From the NCBI GenBank assembly GCA_029556475.1, contig JAKQEP010000081.1, positions 67,130 to 123,008 on the forward strand: DNA of 55,879 bases. The letters are read 5' to 3'. The DNA comes from Candidatus Atribacteria bacterium. Its GTDB lineage: Bacteria; Atribacterota; Phoenicimicrobiia; Phoenicimicrobiales; Stramentimicrobiaceae. The position numbers and the translations under genes are program-made. Positions 8,660 to 20,747 of this stretch are shown one piece after another. Numbering within the stretch: the first letter of the stretch is position 1; every line of letters starts with the position of its first letter. The notes under the pieces are model-generated. The model searched no databases. It was not told the DNA's origin and was given only the letters and a program-made list of their open reading frames with translations.

Positions 8660-10834
8660 ATGACTCTCAAAACATTAAACGAGATGTTATTGAATAGCAG
8701 GGATAAATTCAAGGACAGGCCCGCTTTTAAGATAAAAAAAGGTGCCCATTTTAAAGCAATTAGTTACAGGGAATTTTATGAAATAGTTACACAATTTGGC
8801 ACAGGCTTATTAGAGTTAGGTTTTAAAAAAGGCGACCATATCGGTCTAATCTCAGAAAATCGTCTGGAATGGATTATAAGCGATATGGCTATTATTGGTA
8901 TTGGGGCAGTAGATGTGCCTGCCAGTGGAAATAGTTATTCTCAGGATATCGTCTTTAAATTGAATCATTCAGATTCTATTGCTACTATTTTAGAAAATGA
9001 AAAAGTATTGACAGAGTTTCTCAAAGTTTCTTCAGAACTTCCCAATATTAAAAATGTTATTCTCCTGGACAAGGTTGAGGTATATTCAGAAACTGATGAG
9101 GCCCCGGAATGGGCAAAAGCAACTCCCTTCCAGATTGATGGGAAAATAAGTAAACCATTCTACCAAAAAATTCGTTCAGTTCTCAGTTCCAATTCCTCTT
9201 TCCTCTTAATTTCGGAAAGAGCAAAAATATTCTTAGAAAAATATTGGAAGGAACAGGGTAAAGAATTATCTATCAATTTAAATTTATCTGGAGATATGAA
9301 ATTAGAAAAAAGATTAGGGGATAAGCTCCGTATAATTAAGAAGGGTAATATTGACAATTTGCCTCCTATTTTTTCTTTCTCTCGGCTTGTAAAAATTGGT
9401 AAAGAAGCTTTACTGAAAGGTGACCAGCACTTTTTAAATATTTCCCAACATGCACTTCCTGATGATTTAATAACTATAATTTATACCTCTGGCACTACCT
9501 CTGACCCCAAGGGTGTTATGTTAACCCATCGCAATATTATGCACAATGTTGTTAATGTACCTCTTACCGTGGGAGATTTCAATGAAAATGACCGTTTTCT
9601 TTCTGTACTGCCATCATGGCATATTTATGAAAGAACGGTTGAATACTGCGCTATGGGAATGGGTGCTTCCACTGCCTACAGCAAACCATTTAAACAAATA
9701 TTATTACCGGACCTCCTCCTGGAAAAACCGACCATAATGTGTACCGTTCCCCGTATATGGCACAGCCTTTATAAGGGAATTCTGCAAAAGATAAAAATGG
9801 GAGCGAAGTTGCAGCAATTACTATTTTTCAAGGGATTGGATATTGCTAAAAAATACAAACATGCTAAAAGAATGCTTGAGGATACCTTGCCCCTCTTTGA
9901 TAGGGCTCAATTTTCCGAACAAGAAAAGGGAAATGCCAGAAAAACTATCAGAAATCTATCTTTATTATATAAAATGAGTGATAAGTTGGTCTTTAAAAAA
10001 ATTCGGGATATGTTAGGTGGAGAAATTAAATTTGCTATAAGCGGCGGGGGATCTCTCCCTGAAGATATTGATATTTTTCTTGATGCGGTAGGCGTACTGG
10101 TTTTAGAGGGATATGGTTTGACAGAAACCTCTCCGGTAGTTGCAGGAAGAAAACAGCTTAATCCCATCATATTCACAGTAGGCGAGCCAATTATTGATAC
10201 TTTTATAAAAATTAGGGATAAGGAGGCTATTGACCTGGAGGTTTCCGATGGCCACCCAGGTATAGTTTTTGTTAAAGGCGATCTGGTTATGAAAGGTTAT
10301 TACAAAAATGAACAGAAAACAGCAGAAGTGCTCAAGGATGGTTGGTTTAATACCGGCGATCTGGGGAAAAAAACTTATAATGGGAAATATCTGAAAATTA
10401 TAGGTAGAATAAAGGATACCATCGTTCTGGCGGGAGGAGAAAATGTTGAACCACAGCCGCTGGAAGAAAAACTCAAAGAGAGCCCTTATATTAGCATGGT
10501 AATTGTGGTGGGGCAGGATAAATCCAGACTGGGTGCTCTAATCGTCCCTGATTTTGAGGCTCTCAAAGAGTATGCCCATAAAAAACATCTTGATTATCAG
10601 GATAATGCAGAGCTTATTAAAAAGAAAGAAGTGTTATCCCTTTATCAACAAGAACAAAAACGATTAATATCCAAAGAATATGGTTTTCAACCCTTTGAGA
10701 CAGTTATGGGTATAGCTTTACTGGCTGATGAATTCTCTCAGGAGAAAGGAGAAATGACAGAAAGTCTTAAATTAAAAAGATTTATTATTCATGAAAAATA
10801 CCAGAAAGAAATTGATCGGATATGCGCAAAATAA
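8660..10834 (+). CDS. AMP-binding long-chain fatty acid-CoA ligase
   Basis: IIYTSGTTSDPKGVMLTHRNI, GYGLTETSPVV, DGWFNTGDLG, GRIKDTIVLAGGENVEPQPLE; SD GGGAGGG upstream. Confidence 0.93.
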   Translation: MTLKTLNEMLLNSRDKFKDRPAFKIKKGAHFKAISYREFYEIVTQFGTGLLELGFKKGDHIGLISENRLEWIISDMAIIGIGAVDVPASGNSYSQDIVFKLNHSDSIATILENEKVLTEFLKVSSELPNIKNVILLDKVEVYSETDEAPEWAKATPFQIDGKISKPFYQKIRSVLSSNSSFLLISERAKIFLEKYWKEQGKELSINLNLSGDMKLEKRLGDKLRIIKKGNIDNLPPIFSFSRLVKIGKEALLKGDQHFLNISQHALPDDLITIIYTSGTTSDPKGVMLTHRNIMHNVVNVPLTVGDFNENDRFLSVLPSWHIYERTVEYCAMGMGASTAYSKPFKQILLPDLLLEKPTIMCTVPRIWHSLYKGILQKIKMGAKLQQLLFFKGLDIAKKYKHAKRMLEDTLPLFDRAQFSEQEKGNARKTIRNLSLLYKMSDKLVFKKIRDMLGGEIKFAISGGGSLPEDIDIFLDAVGVLVLEGYGLTETSPVVAGRKQLNPIIFTVGEPIIDTFIKIRDKEAIDLEVSDGHPGIVFVKGDLVMKGYYKNEQKTAEVLKDGWFNTGDLGKKTYNGKYLKIIGRIKDTIVLAGGENVEPQPLEEKLKESPYISMVIVVGQDKSRLGALIVPDFEALKEYAHKKHLDYQDNAELIKKKEVLSLYQQEQKRLISKEYGFQPFETVMGIALLADEFSQEKGEMTESLKLKRFIIHEKYQKEIDRICAK

Positions 10835-10948
10835 AATATGGCACTACTGACTATATCAATACTACTTTTTTATAATTTATGCTGATTTTAAAATATCTAT
10901 ACACCTTAGTGAAAGAGTGAAGATTGGTACTTTTTTTTGGTGCACTGA

Positions 10949-12679
10949 TTATTCAGGTAATATAAACTGCTGATAGGGATAAATTAAATCAGGATTTTGA
11001 ATCAATTCCTCATTAGCCCTGAATATCTTTATCCAGGCGATACCCTCATTATATTTATTTCTGGCGATGTTCCAGAGACAATCTCCACTTTTAACTTCGT
11101 AATATTTTGGTTCTTTTTCACTTTCTAAGACCCCTATTTTATTCTTTAACTGAGCAATCTCCAATTGAAACTTATTAACCTGGGCATAGTACTGGTTGAT
11201 ACTATTCTGGTATTCTTCTCGTTCTTTCACCAGAGAATGAATAGTTTCTATTAAACTCTGCTGTTCCTGATAATTAATATCTTCCTGTTCTTGTAATCTC
11301 ATTTTAAATTCTGCCACAGACTTTTCATAATCATCTATTTTTTGCATATATAGCTCAATCTGCGAGGTTAATAATGAAATCTGGGACTCTTTCTCTCCAA
11401 TCTGAGTTAGGTTTTGCTGATAAATATCTATCTGTGTGGCAATTTCTTCTTTAAACAGGCTGCTGTCCAGTTTGACTATATCAATCTCCTTTTTATAATC
11501 TTCCAGTTGCCCTTTTAGGTAAGAGATTAACCTCCTATTCTGCTCATTTTGCTTTGCCCATTCTATTTCTTTATCAGCCAACAGCTTTTCCAAACTACTA
11601 ATATCTATTTCTTTTTGTACAGGTTCCTGCAATGCCTTTTCTTTTATTAGATCTTCCTGTAATACAAGTATCTCTTTGCCAATCTCTTTTATGTTTAACT
11701 CGTATTTTTTAATTTCTTCCTGAAGTTGAGCAATGATTTCTTTGTCCACTTGCTCTTTCTCCAGCCATTGAGTTTCTTTCTCTTGCAAAATCTTCTCCAT
11801 CTTGCTTTTCTCCTGTTCCAGCTTAGTCAGGTTGTCCTTTATTTCTGCTAATATTCCTTTCTGCTCCAATACTTGAGCTGTCTCCACTGTTAACTGATTA
11901 ATTTTTCGTTCATAGTCAGCCAGTTGGTTTTGTAAATTTTGATACTCCTCATAAAACTGAATCAGGCTGGAATCTTTCTCAGCAACCTCTTCTTCTAATT
12001 CTTTTTTATCTTTCTCTAACTTGCTTATCTGTTGAACATAAGACTCTTCATCCTCTTTTAGAGCAAGTTGTTCTTTTAAATAATCAATAGTATCTTCATA
12101 TTTCTTTATATCTTGTTCTAATTCCTGCCTTTTTAGTTGTTCTGTTTCTAAGTATTGTTCTATATTTAAAACTTTTTTATTTACTAATTCCATTTCGGTC
12201 TCATATTGCCGGATCCCCTCTTGCAAGGATGAGATAATCTCTTTATTATCTTTTTCTTTTTCCAGCCATTGAGTTTCTCTTTCTTCAAGTGAGGATTCTA
12301 ATTTGGATTTTTCTTCTCTTAAAAGGGAAATGCTTTCAGTATCAGATATATTTTTCTGTAAAACTTCTGCCATTTTTAACTGCAATGCCAGCAATTCTTC
12401 TTGATATCCTTCCAGCTGTTTTTGAAGTTTATCTTCCTTCTCTGCCATTATCATCTCATCCGAAAGAATTTTATCTTTTTCCAAAGCTTCCTTTATTTTT
12501 TCTTCCATCTGAACCAGGGAAGTCCCCTGTTCTTCAATCAATCTTTCCGATTCTTCTAATAATGCCTCCTTTTTGAGTAAATCACTTTGAATCCGATTCA
12601 GTTGATTATAATTAAAATAGGCAAAACCAGCTATTATAATTATTAATAAAATAAAGATAAGCGAAATACTTTTTGACAT
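10949..12679 (-). CDS. Membrane-anchored coiled-coil protein with C-terminal LysM domain
   Basis: N-terminal TM (ISLIFILLIIIIAGFAYF), ~450 aa Glu/Gln/Lys-rich coiled coil, C-terminal YYEVKSGDCLWNIARNKYNEGIAWIKIFRANEELIQNPDLIYPYQQFILPE. Confidence 0.85.
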   Translation of the reverse strand: MSKSISLIFILLIIIIAGFAYFNYNQLNRIQSDLLKKEALLEESERLIEEQGTSLVQMEEKIKEALEKDKILSDEMIMAEKEDKLQKQLEGYQEELLALQLKMAEVLQKNISDTESISLLREEKSKLESSLEERETQWLEKEKDNKEIISSLQEGIRQYETEMELVNKKVLNIEQYLETEQLKRQELEQDIKKYEDTIDYLKEQLALKEDEESYVQQISKLEKDKKELEEEVAEKDSSLIQFYEEYQNLQNQLADYERKINQLTVETAQVLEQKGILAEIKDNLTKLEQEKSKMEKILQEKETQWLEKEQVDKEIIAQLQEEIKKYELNIKEIGKEILVLQEDLIKEKALQEPVQKEIDISSLEKLLADKEIEWAKQNEQNRRLISYLKGQLEDYKKEIDIVKLDSSLFKEEIATQIDIYQQNLTQIGEKESQISLLTSQIELYMQKIDDYEKSVAEFKMRLQEQEDINYQEQQSLIETIHSLVKEREEYQNSINQYYAQVNKFQLEIAQLKNKIGVLESEKEPKYYEVKSGDCLWNIARNKYNEGIAWIKIFRANEELIQNPDLIYPYQQFILPE

Positions 12680-12954
12680 TGTATTCCTCCCCTGTTTACT
12701 CTAATATTCTTTATTATATCTTAAAAAGAGAAACGGTTCACCATTATACTAAAAAGTCATTTTAATATTTAATCTTTATTTTTTTAAGCAGATTTAGCTA
12801 CAAATATAATCCTTGCTTCTAATCTTGCTATTTGTTCCTTAACAAATATAAAATATACTGCTATAATAAAAAGAAATATTCCTGTCAATAACAATGTAAT
12901 AAATAAAAAAAATTAAAAAACTCTTTTCCTAAAAGAGCATTAAAAGGAGGGATT

Positions 12955-15399
12955 ATGGACATTCAAAAAAATACCTTTCCTGAAGTCCCCGTTGAACAGT
13001 TGCGATGGAGTTGTGATTTGAAAAAGGCTCATTTTTCTTCCACTGAGGACCTGAAAGCCTGTGATAAAATTCTGGGACAAGAAAGAGCTTTAAAAGCATT
13101 GGAATTAGGCCTGGAGATGGAGTATCTTGGTTATAATCTCTTTATTACCGGGAAATCAGGTACCGGCAGAAGTACTTCCATTAAACAACTATTACAGAAC
13201 AGAAAAAGAGAAAATGTCATCTTTGATGACAAATGTTATGTTCATAACTTCAAAGACCCTGATATGCCCAGAGCAATCAGTCTACCCGCCGGGCAGGGTA
13301 ATCTTTTCAAAAAAGATATGGAGAATCTGGTAAACACCTTAAGAAAACATATTCCTTTGCTTTTAGAAAGTGAAAAATACCAGGAAAGCAAAGATTCTCT
13401 CACTGAAAATTTCAAAAAGAAACAACAATCTTTAATTAAAGAATTTGAAGATAAAGTAAAAGCAGACAATTTTACTATTGTTCAGATACAGATAGGCCCT
13501 TATACCAGGCCTGATATCTTTCCCATCATTGATAAAAAACCAACAAATATAGAAAATTTAGAAGCATTGGTCGGGGAAGGAAAATTTTCCAAAGAAGAAT
13601 TAGATACAATCAAAAAGAAGCATCATGAATTTACCCAAGAAATTGCTGTGGTTTCCAAGAAAATTAATGCCCTTCAAAAAGAACTCAGTGAAAAATTAAC
13701 AGATTTAGAAATAAAAATAATCACCCCTCTGGTAGAAGAAGAAATTGCTGAAATAAAGAAAAGATATGATAATGATGCCATTAACTCTCACCTGAAAGAA
13801 GTTAAAAAAAATGTTCTGGAGAATATCAGCCGTTTTCAGGAAAAAGAAGAACAGGCACCAGTTATTCCAGGATTAAGATTGCCTCAAATAAAAGATTCTT
13901 TCATTGAATTCTCAGTAAACGTACTGGTCGATAATTCTGATACCAAGACCTCCCCTGTTATTATTGAAACCCGCCCTACCTATAAAAATCTTTTCGGCAT
14001 AATTGAAAGAAGGTTGGACCGCACCGGTTACTGGGTAACAGATTTTACTAAAATAAAGGCAGGTTCTCTTTTAAAGGCCAACGGGGGTTTTTTGGTATTG
14101 AATGCCTTAGATGTATTACTTGAACCAGGTGTCTGGCCCTCTTTAAAAAGAACTCTTTTAAATCAGATGATTGAACCGGAAACCTACGACCCCTTTCCTA
14201 TGTTCAGTACCTCTGCCTTAAAACCAGAACCAGTGGAATGCAATGTAAAGGTAGCCATGATCGGAGATCCTTTTCTCTATCAGCTTTTATATTTCAGGGA
14301 TCCGGATTTTGAAAAAATTTTCAAAATAAAAGCGGATTTTGATACCGTTACTGGAAATACTGAACAAAATATATATCAATATTCCTGTTTTATCAAGCAA
14401 CTATGTGAGAGAGAGAATTTATTACCCTTTGACCAAAGCGGAATTGAAGGGGTAATTGAATATGCTATTAGATTGGCAGGAAGAAAGAATAAATTATCCA
14501 CCCATTTCAATAACCTTGTTGACCTCTTGAGAGAAGCGGATTACTGGGCTAAAAAAGATAAGCAAAATCTTATTCAAAGAAAACATATTACTACAGCACT
14601 TAAGGAAAAAATTGAAAGACTGAATCTCATTGAAGATAAAATTCAAGAACTGATTGAACAGGGAACCTTAATGATCGATACTGAAGGCGCAATTGTAGGC
14701 CAGGTAAATGGGCTTTCCGTATACGATCTGGGCGAGTATTCCTTTGGCAAACCAACCAGAATAACTGCCAAGACTTCAATGGGGAGAGCAGGAATTATTA
14801 ATATCGAAAGGGAGGCTGACCTGAGTGGTAAAACGCATAATAAAGGCGTTCTCATATTAAGTGGCTATCTGCGCTCAAAATATGCCCAGGATAAACCCCT
14901 AACCATTAGTGCCAGTATTTGTTTTGAACAATCTTATTCTGGAGTAGATGGAGATAGCGCTTCCTCTACGGAAGCTTATGCTCTAATTTCCAGTATTGCA
15001 GATATTCCCATCAGGCAGGATATTGCAGTAACCGGTTCAATAAACCAAAAAGGAGAAATTCAGCCCATAGGTGGAGTTAATCAGAAAGTTGAAGGATTTT
15101 TTGAGGTCTGCCGGGCAAAAGGTTTAACGGGAACTCAAGGGGTAATAATACCGGAATCAAATATTCCAGACCTTATGTTGAGAGAAGATGTGGTGGAAAC
15201 AATTAAAAGCGGTCAGTTCCATCTTTATCCTGTTAAGACAATTGATCAGGGAATAGAGATATTAACTGGAAGAAAAGCTGGCATTAGAAAACTGGATGGA
15301 AAGTTTGAAAAAGATTCTGTCAATGAACTGGTGGACCAAAAATTATTAGATTTTGCTCTAAAATTAAAAGAATTTGGTGCAGAAAAGAAAAAAAAATAA
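12955..15399 (+). CDS. Lon-like AAA+ ATP-dependent protease (LonB/LonC-type with N-terminal AAA domain)
   Basis: FITGKSGTGRSTSIKQLL; protease domain GVDGDSASSTEAYALISSIADIPIRQDIAVTGSINQKGEIQPIGGVNQKVEGF with Ser-Lys dyad context. Confidence 0.92.
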   Translation: MDIQKNTFPEVPVEQLRWSCDLKKAHFSSTEDLKACDKILGQERALKALELGLEMEYLGYNLFITGKSGTGRSTSIKQLLQNRKRENVIFDDKCYVHNFKDPDMPRAISLPAGQGNLFKKDMENLVNTLRKHIPLLLESEKYQESKDSLTENFKKKQQSLIKEFEDKVKADNFTIVQIQIGPYTRPDIFPIIDKKPTNIENLEALVGEGKFSKEELDTIKKKHHEFTQEIAVVSKKINALQKELSEKLTDLEIKIITPLVEEEIAEIKKRYDNDAINSHLKEVKKNVLENISRFQEKEEQAPVIPGLRLPQIKDSFIEFSVNVLVDNSDTKTSPVIIETRPTYKNLFGIIERRLDRTGYWVTDFTKIKAGSLLKANGGFLVLNALDVLLEPGVWPSLKRTLLNQMIEPETYDPFPMFSTSALKPEPVECNVKVAMIGDPFLYQLLYFRDPDFEKIFKIKADFDTVTGNTEQNIYQYSCFIKQLCERENLLPFDQSGIEGVIEYAIRLAGRKNKLSTHFNNLVDLLREADYWAKKDKQNLIQRKHITTALKEKIERLNLIEDKIQELIEQGTLMIDTEGAIVGQVNGLSVYDLGEYSFGKPTRITAKTSMGRAGIINIEREADLSGKTHNKGVLILSGYLRSKYAQDKPLTISASICFEQSYSGVDGDSASSTEAYALISSIADIPIRQDIAVTGSINQKGEIQPIGGVNQKVEGFFEVCRAKGLTGTQGVIIPESNIPDLMLREDVVETIKSGQFHLYPVKTIDQGIEILTGRKAGIRKLDGKFEKDSVNELVDQKLLDFALKLKEFGAEKKKK

Positions 15400-15490
15400 T
15401 ATAATGGAATCAGATATACGTTATATATGGAAGTAAAGCGAGGCAAGATTACTTATAGTTATATTTAATAATAATTAAGGAGATATTATA

Positions 15491-16600
15491 ATGAAAAGAA
15501 AAGTAAGGACTGGGTTAACTATTACCTGTTTTCTTCTTTTTTTCCTGGTTTTATTCTACTCCCCCATCTCTGCCAGCGATAAAATAAATTTGGAGGCACT
15601 TTTACAGTCTATCATTGAAGAAAAAACGGTTACCACAGATGTTTACGCAGTTATTAATTTAGGAAATTTCTTTTTTTCAGAAAAGTTGTATTCTCCAGCC
15701 CGAGATGAATATGTTAAGGCATTGCAAATAGATCCCTGTAATAAAATTGCCTTAATTAATCTCAGTTATACCTTCTTTCAAATGGGTGATTTCGAAAAAG
15801 CCCTCACCCAACTGGTTCCCTTAAGAGAGGATGATGTTGCCTATTCTTATTACATCAGGGGAATGATTTTTAAAGAACAGCGCAAATTAGAGGAAGCTAT
15901 CACCCAATACGAAAAAGTTGTAGAGCTAATCCCCAATCATTCTCAACTATATGCCGAATTAGGTCAACTCTATCTCGATAACCATCAGCTGGTAAAAGCA
16001 AATGAGAGGTTCATTGAAATGGGCTATTGTAAGTATCGTCCGCCAATAATGGACAAACTTGTTGACTATCAACCTAATGCCTATTGTTATCTGCATTTGG
16101 GAAACTATTACCGCAATAATGGAGAGCTGGATCTGGCACGGGAAGCATATCAGAAAGTAACTCAGTTTGAGGACGACCTGCGTTCTATTGCCCTGGCTTA
16201 TTATTACCAGGGAGAGATTAATCTTAAAGACCATAATTATGATCGGGCTATAATTGAAAAAGAGTTGTCTCAAAAAGTTTATCCCTTAGGCGGGCACCAA
16301 TTTACTTTTAACAGTTTCGCAGAAGCTCTTATTGAAATTGGTGATCAGTATTATCATAATGGAAATTTACCTGAAGCACTTACCCATTACCAATTGGCTG
16401 CTAACCTGGCCAATAAACCGGATATTTTGGCTGAAGCCCACTACAAAAAAGGTTTGACTTATTATCGCAGTCAGGATTATGAAAATGCTTTAAAAGAAGC
16501 CGAAACTGCACTGTCAATTAATCCTGATTATCTGTCTGACAGACAAAGATTAATCGATTTATTGATTGCCAACAGCTGGTCTAATATTACTCAAAAATAA
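15491..16600 (+). CDS. TPR-repeat protein with signal peptide
   Basis: Hydrophobic N-terminus; repeated TPR-like motifs (ALQIDPCNKIALINLSYTFFQMGDFEKALTQL, ALKEAETALSINPDYL). Confidence 0.8.
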   Translation: MKRKVRTGLTITCFLLFFLVLFYSPISASDKINLEALLQSIIEEKTVTTDVYAVINLGNFFFSEKLYSPARDEYVKALQIDPCNKIALINLSYTFFQMGDFEKALTQLVPLREDDVAYSYYIRGMIFKEQRKLEEAITQYEKVVELIPNHSQLYAELGQLYLDNHQLVKANERFIEMGYCKYRPPIMDKLVDYQPNAYCYLHLGNYYRNNGELDLAREAYQKVTQFEDDLRSIALAYYYQGEINLKDHNYDRAIIEKELSQKVYPLGGHQFTFNSFAEALIEIGDQYYHNGNLPEALTHYQLAANLANKPDILAEAHYKKGLTYYRSQDYENALKEAETALSINPDYLSDRQRLIDLLIANSWSNITQK

Positions 16601-16712
16601 TAAATTGAGCCAGTATATGGGGAAGTAATATAATTACCTTATAAATGTAATGTGGGTAAAAATATGTGATAGAATTTTCAATATCTCCAAATTTTAGAGA
16701 GGAGTTCTAAAA

Positions 16713-17771
16713 ATGAGCTTAACACGGTTTTTAAAAGGATTTGTCATTATCCTTATTGGTGTTATCTTATTATTAAATAATCTCGATATTCTGGAATGGA
16801 CTGTCTGGCCCAATATTTTAAAGCTTTGGCCATTGTTATTGATAAGTCTTGGTATTAGTTTAATTTTCAGGAAGAGGCTCTCCTGGTTAGCTCCTCTGGT
16901 CATCTTATTGGGAATTATTTATGGTATTAGCGCCAGTTATACCGATTTAAACCTGCAATTAGAAGGTAAAATACCGATTGAAGTAGAAACTATACAAAGA
17001 GAAGTGGAGATGGTTCCAGCAGCAATTCCCAAAATTGAAGAAGAGGTTATTTCAGAGACAATCCCTGAAGAAGAGGTGCCAGAGAAGACTATTGAAGCCG
17101 AAGACATAGAAGATGAGAAATTGTTAGTATCTGACACTCTAGGAGACAAAGAAACAACTAAAGAATTTGAGATGGTTCCTTTGGTTCAAAAGGCTAATCT
17201 CCATTTAAATTATACTGTCGGTTCTTTTGTCCTAAGATTCCCTACCCCACTGGTCTATCAATGCCAAGTGAGTTATCGCTATCCAGGGTTTAAGCCCCTT
17301 GAAGATTTTTCTGTTCAGGACCATGAAGCAAAGATTTTAATTACCCATCAGTCAGTCACCGATCAAATGGTAAGGAATTCCCAAAACCATATCGATTTAC
17401 AACTAAATACCGGTATAGTATACGATATTTTTCTCGAAACCGGTGCTACTTCTATTGATTATGATTTATCAAAATTCAAAATAGAAAATTTTTCCATAAA
17501 AAGCGGCGCCTCAAAAATTGACATTATAGCACCACAATACAATGGGAAAATCAACATAAACTCCGGAGTATCTAAGATTGATATTGCAATTCCTGATAAT
17601 GTAGGAGCAAAGGTAATATTAGACACAGGAATCAGTAAAAAAGATTTCGATGAGCATTTCTCAAAACAGGATGGCAATGTTTATTTTTCTGAAAATTATA
17701 ATAATGCTGAATATCGTGTTGATATAAAAATAGATTCTGGCATTTCCAAAATCCATATTTATTATTTATAA
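16713..17771 (+). CDS. Membrane protein with LiaI/LiaF-like TM region and C-terminal adhesin/toastrack-like domain
   Basis: GFVIILIGVILLLNNLDILEW...LWPLLLISLGISLIF; C-terminal repetitive beta region (KSGASKIDIIAPQ, NSGVSKIDIAIPD, DSGISKIHIYYL). Confidence 0.75.
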   Translation: MSLTRFLKGFVIILIGVILLLNNLDILEWTVWPNILKLWPLLLISLGISLIFRKRLSWLAPLVILLGIIYGISASYTDLNLQLEGKIPIEVETIQREVEMVPAAIPKIEEEVISETIPEEEVPEKTIEAEDIEDEKLLVSDTLGDKETTKEFEMVPLVQKANLHLNYTVGSFVLRFPTPLVYQCQVSYRYPGFKPLEDFSVQDHEAKILITHQSVTDQMVRNSQNHIDLQLNTGIVYDIFLETGATSIDYDLSKFKIENFSIKSGASKIDIIAPQYNGKININSGVSKIDIAIPDNVGAKVILDTGISKKDFDEHFSKQDGNVYFSENYNNAEYRVDIKIDSGISKIHIYYL

Positions 17772-17900
17772 TTTAAGATTTATTACATTAGACAAACAAA
17801 ATAAAAATAATAATTATGTATTATTTTACAATGCTTAGGTCTATTTAATTTCATCAATAGTGTTACAAATACAAATTAATTTGCCAAAAAAAATAAAAAA

Positions 17901-17923
17901 ATGCCCCAATTTAAGAGGGGCAT
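17901..17923. terminator. Candidate bidirectional intrinsic terminator between convergent genes
   Basis: ATGCCCC-AATTTAAGA-GGGGCAT hairpin preceded by an A-tract and followed by T's, between the + gene ending 17771 and clpB ending 17942. Confidence 0.75.
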
Positions 17924-17941
17924 TTAAATAATATTAAAAAC

Positions 17942-20536
17942 TTAGCTTTTTATTTTAAAAATTATTTCTTTTTTCTTTTCCTCAAATTCTACCTGGACCT
18001 TATCCTTTTCTTTTATCTTCCCTTCCAGGATTTGTAAAGCCAAAGGATCTTGCAACTGTCTCTGGATAGTTCTTTTTAGAGGTCTGGCACCAAACTGAGG
18101 GTCAAACCCGCGTTCAGCAAGAATTTCTTTAACTCTGTTACTCACTATTAAGTCAATTTCCATACCCTGCAACCGCTTTCTCAAAATATTGAGCTGGATA
18201 TCTACAATCTCAATAATCTGTTCTTTTCCCAGACGATTAAAGGTTATAATCTCATCAACCCTGTTTAAAAACTCAGGTTTAAAATGTTCTCTCAATACCT
18301 GTTCAATCTGTCTGGACATCTCCTCTTTATTGCTAGAATTTAATTGGTAGATATACTGACTAGCAATATTGGAGGTCATAATAAGAATAGTATTCTTAAA
18401 ATTAACCACCCTGCCCTGTCCATCTGTCAACCTTCCATCATCCATTATTTGTAACAAAATATTAAAAACATCATGGTGAGCTTTTTCAATTTCATCAAAA
18501 AGAATTACTGAATAGGGTCTGCGCCTGACAATTTCGGTTAATTGACCTCCTTCCTCATAACCAACATATCCGGGAGGAGCACCAATTAATCTGGCAACAC
18601 TGTGTTTCTCCATATATTCCGACATATCTATTCTGACCAGTGCATTCTCATCATTGAATAAAAAAGCTGCTAAGCTTCGGGCTAATTCAGTCTTTCCAAC
18701 TCCGGTAGGACCCATAAAAATAAATGAACCTACCGGTCTATTGGGATCTGAGATACCAACCCTGGACCGTCTTATAGCATTAGCTACCAGATTCACTGCC
18801 TCATCCTGCCCCACTACTCTTTTCTTTAATTCCTGTTCAATATTTATCAGCTTTGCTGTTTCCCCTTCCATTAAACGCCCTACAGGGATGTTGGTCCATT
18901 TAGCCACAATCTGAGCAATATCTTCTTCGGTAATCTCTTCTTTTAGCATACGGGAACTCTTCTGCAAGGAAGATAATTTTTCATTATTTTCTTCCAGCTG
19001 TTTCTCCAGTTCCGGCATTTTACCATATTTTATTTCAGCTAATCGGTTAAGGTCACCATTCCTTTCTGCTTGTTCTGCCTCAGTTTTAACTTTTTCAATT
19101 TCACTTTTAATCTGATTGATCTTCTGAATAATCTCTTTTTCATTGTTCCATCTTAACATCAAATTATTTTTTTCTTCTTCCAGATTACCCAGATTATTAT
19201 CAATATTTTTTATTTTTTCTCTGGAAATGGCATTATTTTCCTTTTTTAAAGCCTGTTTTTCTATCTGTAGCTGCATTATCTTTCTCTGTATTTCATCTAT
19301 CTCGATAGGCATACTATCAATTTCCATTCTCAGTCCTGAGGCAGCCTCATCAATCAAATCAATAGCTTTGTCCGGTAAAAACCGATCGGTAATATAACGA
19401 TCAGATAATGTTGCAGCAGCAATTAGGGCGGAATCCATAATTTTTACCCCATGATGCACTTCATAACGTTCTTTTAAACCTCGTAGAATAGCAATAGTAT
19501 CCTCTACAGTAGGTTCCTTAACCAGGACCATCTGAAATCTTCTCTCTAAGGCTGCATCCTTCTCAATATATTTACGATATTCTTTTAAAGTGGTAGCGCC
19601 TATGGCGTGCAATTCTCCTCTGGCTAAAGCAGGTTTTAACATATTAGAAGCATCAATAGCCCCCTCTGCTGCCCCGGCACCAACCAGAACATGCATCTCA
19701 TCAATAAATAAAATTATAGAACCAGCGGCATTTTCTACCTCTTTCAATACCGCTTTAAGACGATCTTCAAACTCTCCACGATATTTTGCCCCGGCTACCA
19801 AGGCACTTATATCCAGAGCAACTATTCTTTTATCTTTGATACCTTCAGGGACATCACCACTAATAATTCTTCGGGCTAATCCCTCCACTATGGCTGTTTT
19901 TCCCACGCCCGGTTCGCCTATCAAAACTGGATTATTCTTTGTTCTGCGTGACAATATCTGCATAGTACGTCTTATTTCATCATCCCGTCCAATGACCGGG
20001 TCCAGTTTCCCCTCTCTGGCTAATTGTGTTAAATCCCGGGAATATTTTTCTAAAGCCTGATACTTCTCTTCTGGATTCTGATCGGTTATTCTCTGGTTAC
20101 CCCTGATACTCATCAATGCCCGATAAATATTATCCCGATTAATACCTTTTTTTCTAAAATATCCTGAAAAAGAACTATCTTCTAATTCAATTAAGGCTAA
20201 TAAAAGGTGCTCGGTACTGGTATAGTCGTCTTTTAATTTAGAAGCCTCCCTAACAGCATTATTAAATACATTGTTTAATTCATTGCCAATATATTGACCG
20301 CTTCCACCTTCCTGCACTGTAGGAAATTTTTCTAATTTTTTAACTAAAAATGTTTCTAAATCAGTAATATCAATTTCTAATTTGGCTAATACAGACGGTA
20401 TTATGCCATCTTTTTGTCTGAGCAAAGCTAACAGCAGATGTTCACTTTTTATTTCTTGATGATTATACTGTACAGCAATCTGCTGTGCCTCGCTAATAGC
20501 TTCCTGGGCTTTAATAGTGAATTTGTCAAATTGCAT
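17942..20536 (-). CDS. clpB: ATP-dependent chaperone ClpB
   Basis: Two AAA+ domains ([31 protein letters not shown]), coiled-coil middle domain, N-terminal Clp repeats; 864 aa. Confidence 0.97.
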   Translation of the reverse strand: MQFDKFTIKAQEAISEAQQIAVQYNHQEIKSEHLLLALLRQKDGIIPSVLAKLEIDITDLETFLVKKLEKFPTVQEGGSGQYIGNELNNVFNNAVREASKLKDDYTSTEHLLLALIELEDSSFSGYFRKKGINRDNIYRALMSIRGNQRITDQNPEEKYQALEKYSRDLTQLAREGKLDPVIGRDDEIRRTMQILSRRTKNNPVLIGEPGVGKTAIVEGLARRIISGDVPEGIKDKRIVALDISALVAGAKYRGEFEDRLKAVLKEVENAAGSIILFIDEMHVLVGAGAAEGAIDASNMLKPALARGELHAIGATTLKEYRKYIEKDAALERRFQMVLVKEPTVEDTIAILRGLKERYEVHHGVKIMDSALIAAATLSDRYITDRFLPDKAIDLIDEAASGLRMEIDSMPIEIDEIQRKIMQLQIEKQALKKENNAISREKIKNIDNNLGNLEEEKNNLMLRWNNEKEIIQKINQIKSEIEKVKTEAEQAERNGDLNRLAEIKYGKMPELEKQLEENNEKLSSLQKSSRMLKEEITEEDIAQIVAKWTNIPVGRLMEGETAKLINIEQELKKRVVGQDEAVNLVANAIRRSRVGISDPNRPVGSFIFMGPTGVGKTELARSLAAFLFNDENALVRIDMSEYMEKHSVARLIGAPPGYVGYEEGGQLTEIVRRRPYSVILFDEIEKAHHDVFNILLQIMDDGRLTDGQGRVVNFKNTILIMTSNIASQYIYQLNSSNKEEMSRQIEQVLREHFKPEFLNRVDEIITFNRLGKEQIIEIVDIQLNILRKRLQGMEIDLIVSNRVKEILAERGFDPQFGARPLKRTIQRQLQDPLALQILEGKIKEKDKVQVEFEEKKKEIIFKIKS

Positions 20537-20747
20537 TTTAGCCTTCTCCTTTCAAGTTTATTTTTCACTCCATCAATATAATTATACTGCTAATGTCAAA
20601 TATCCATTTATCGTAATAATATATTTATAATTCCATTTTTAATAAACTGATTTTATTTATATTTCAAATAACAATATTCAGAGAAAAACAGGTGATTAAG
20701 CATTTTTTATCTTCCGTACTTTTCATAAAGAGCAAAACTATTTTAGT

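Noticed and set aside
19590-20060. 156-aa + strand ORF
   Set aside because: Antisense to clpB AAA+ domain 1; shadow ORF.
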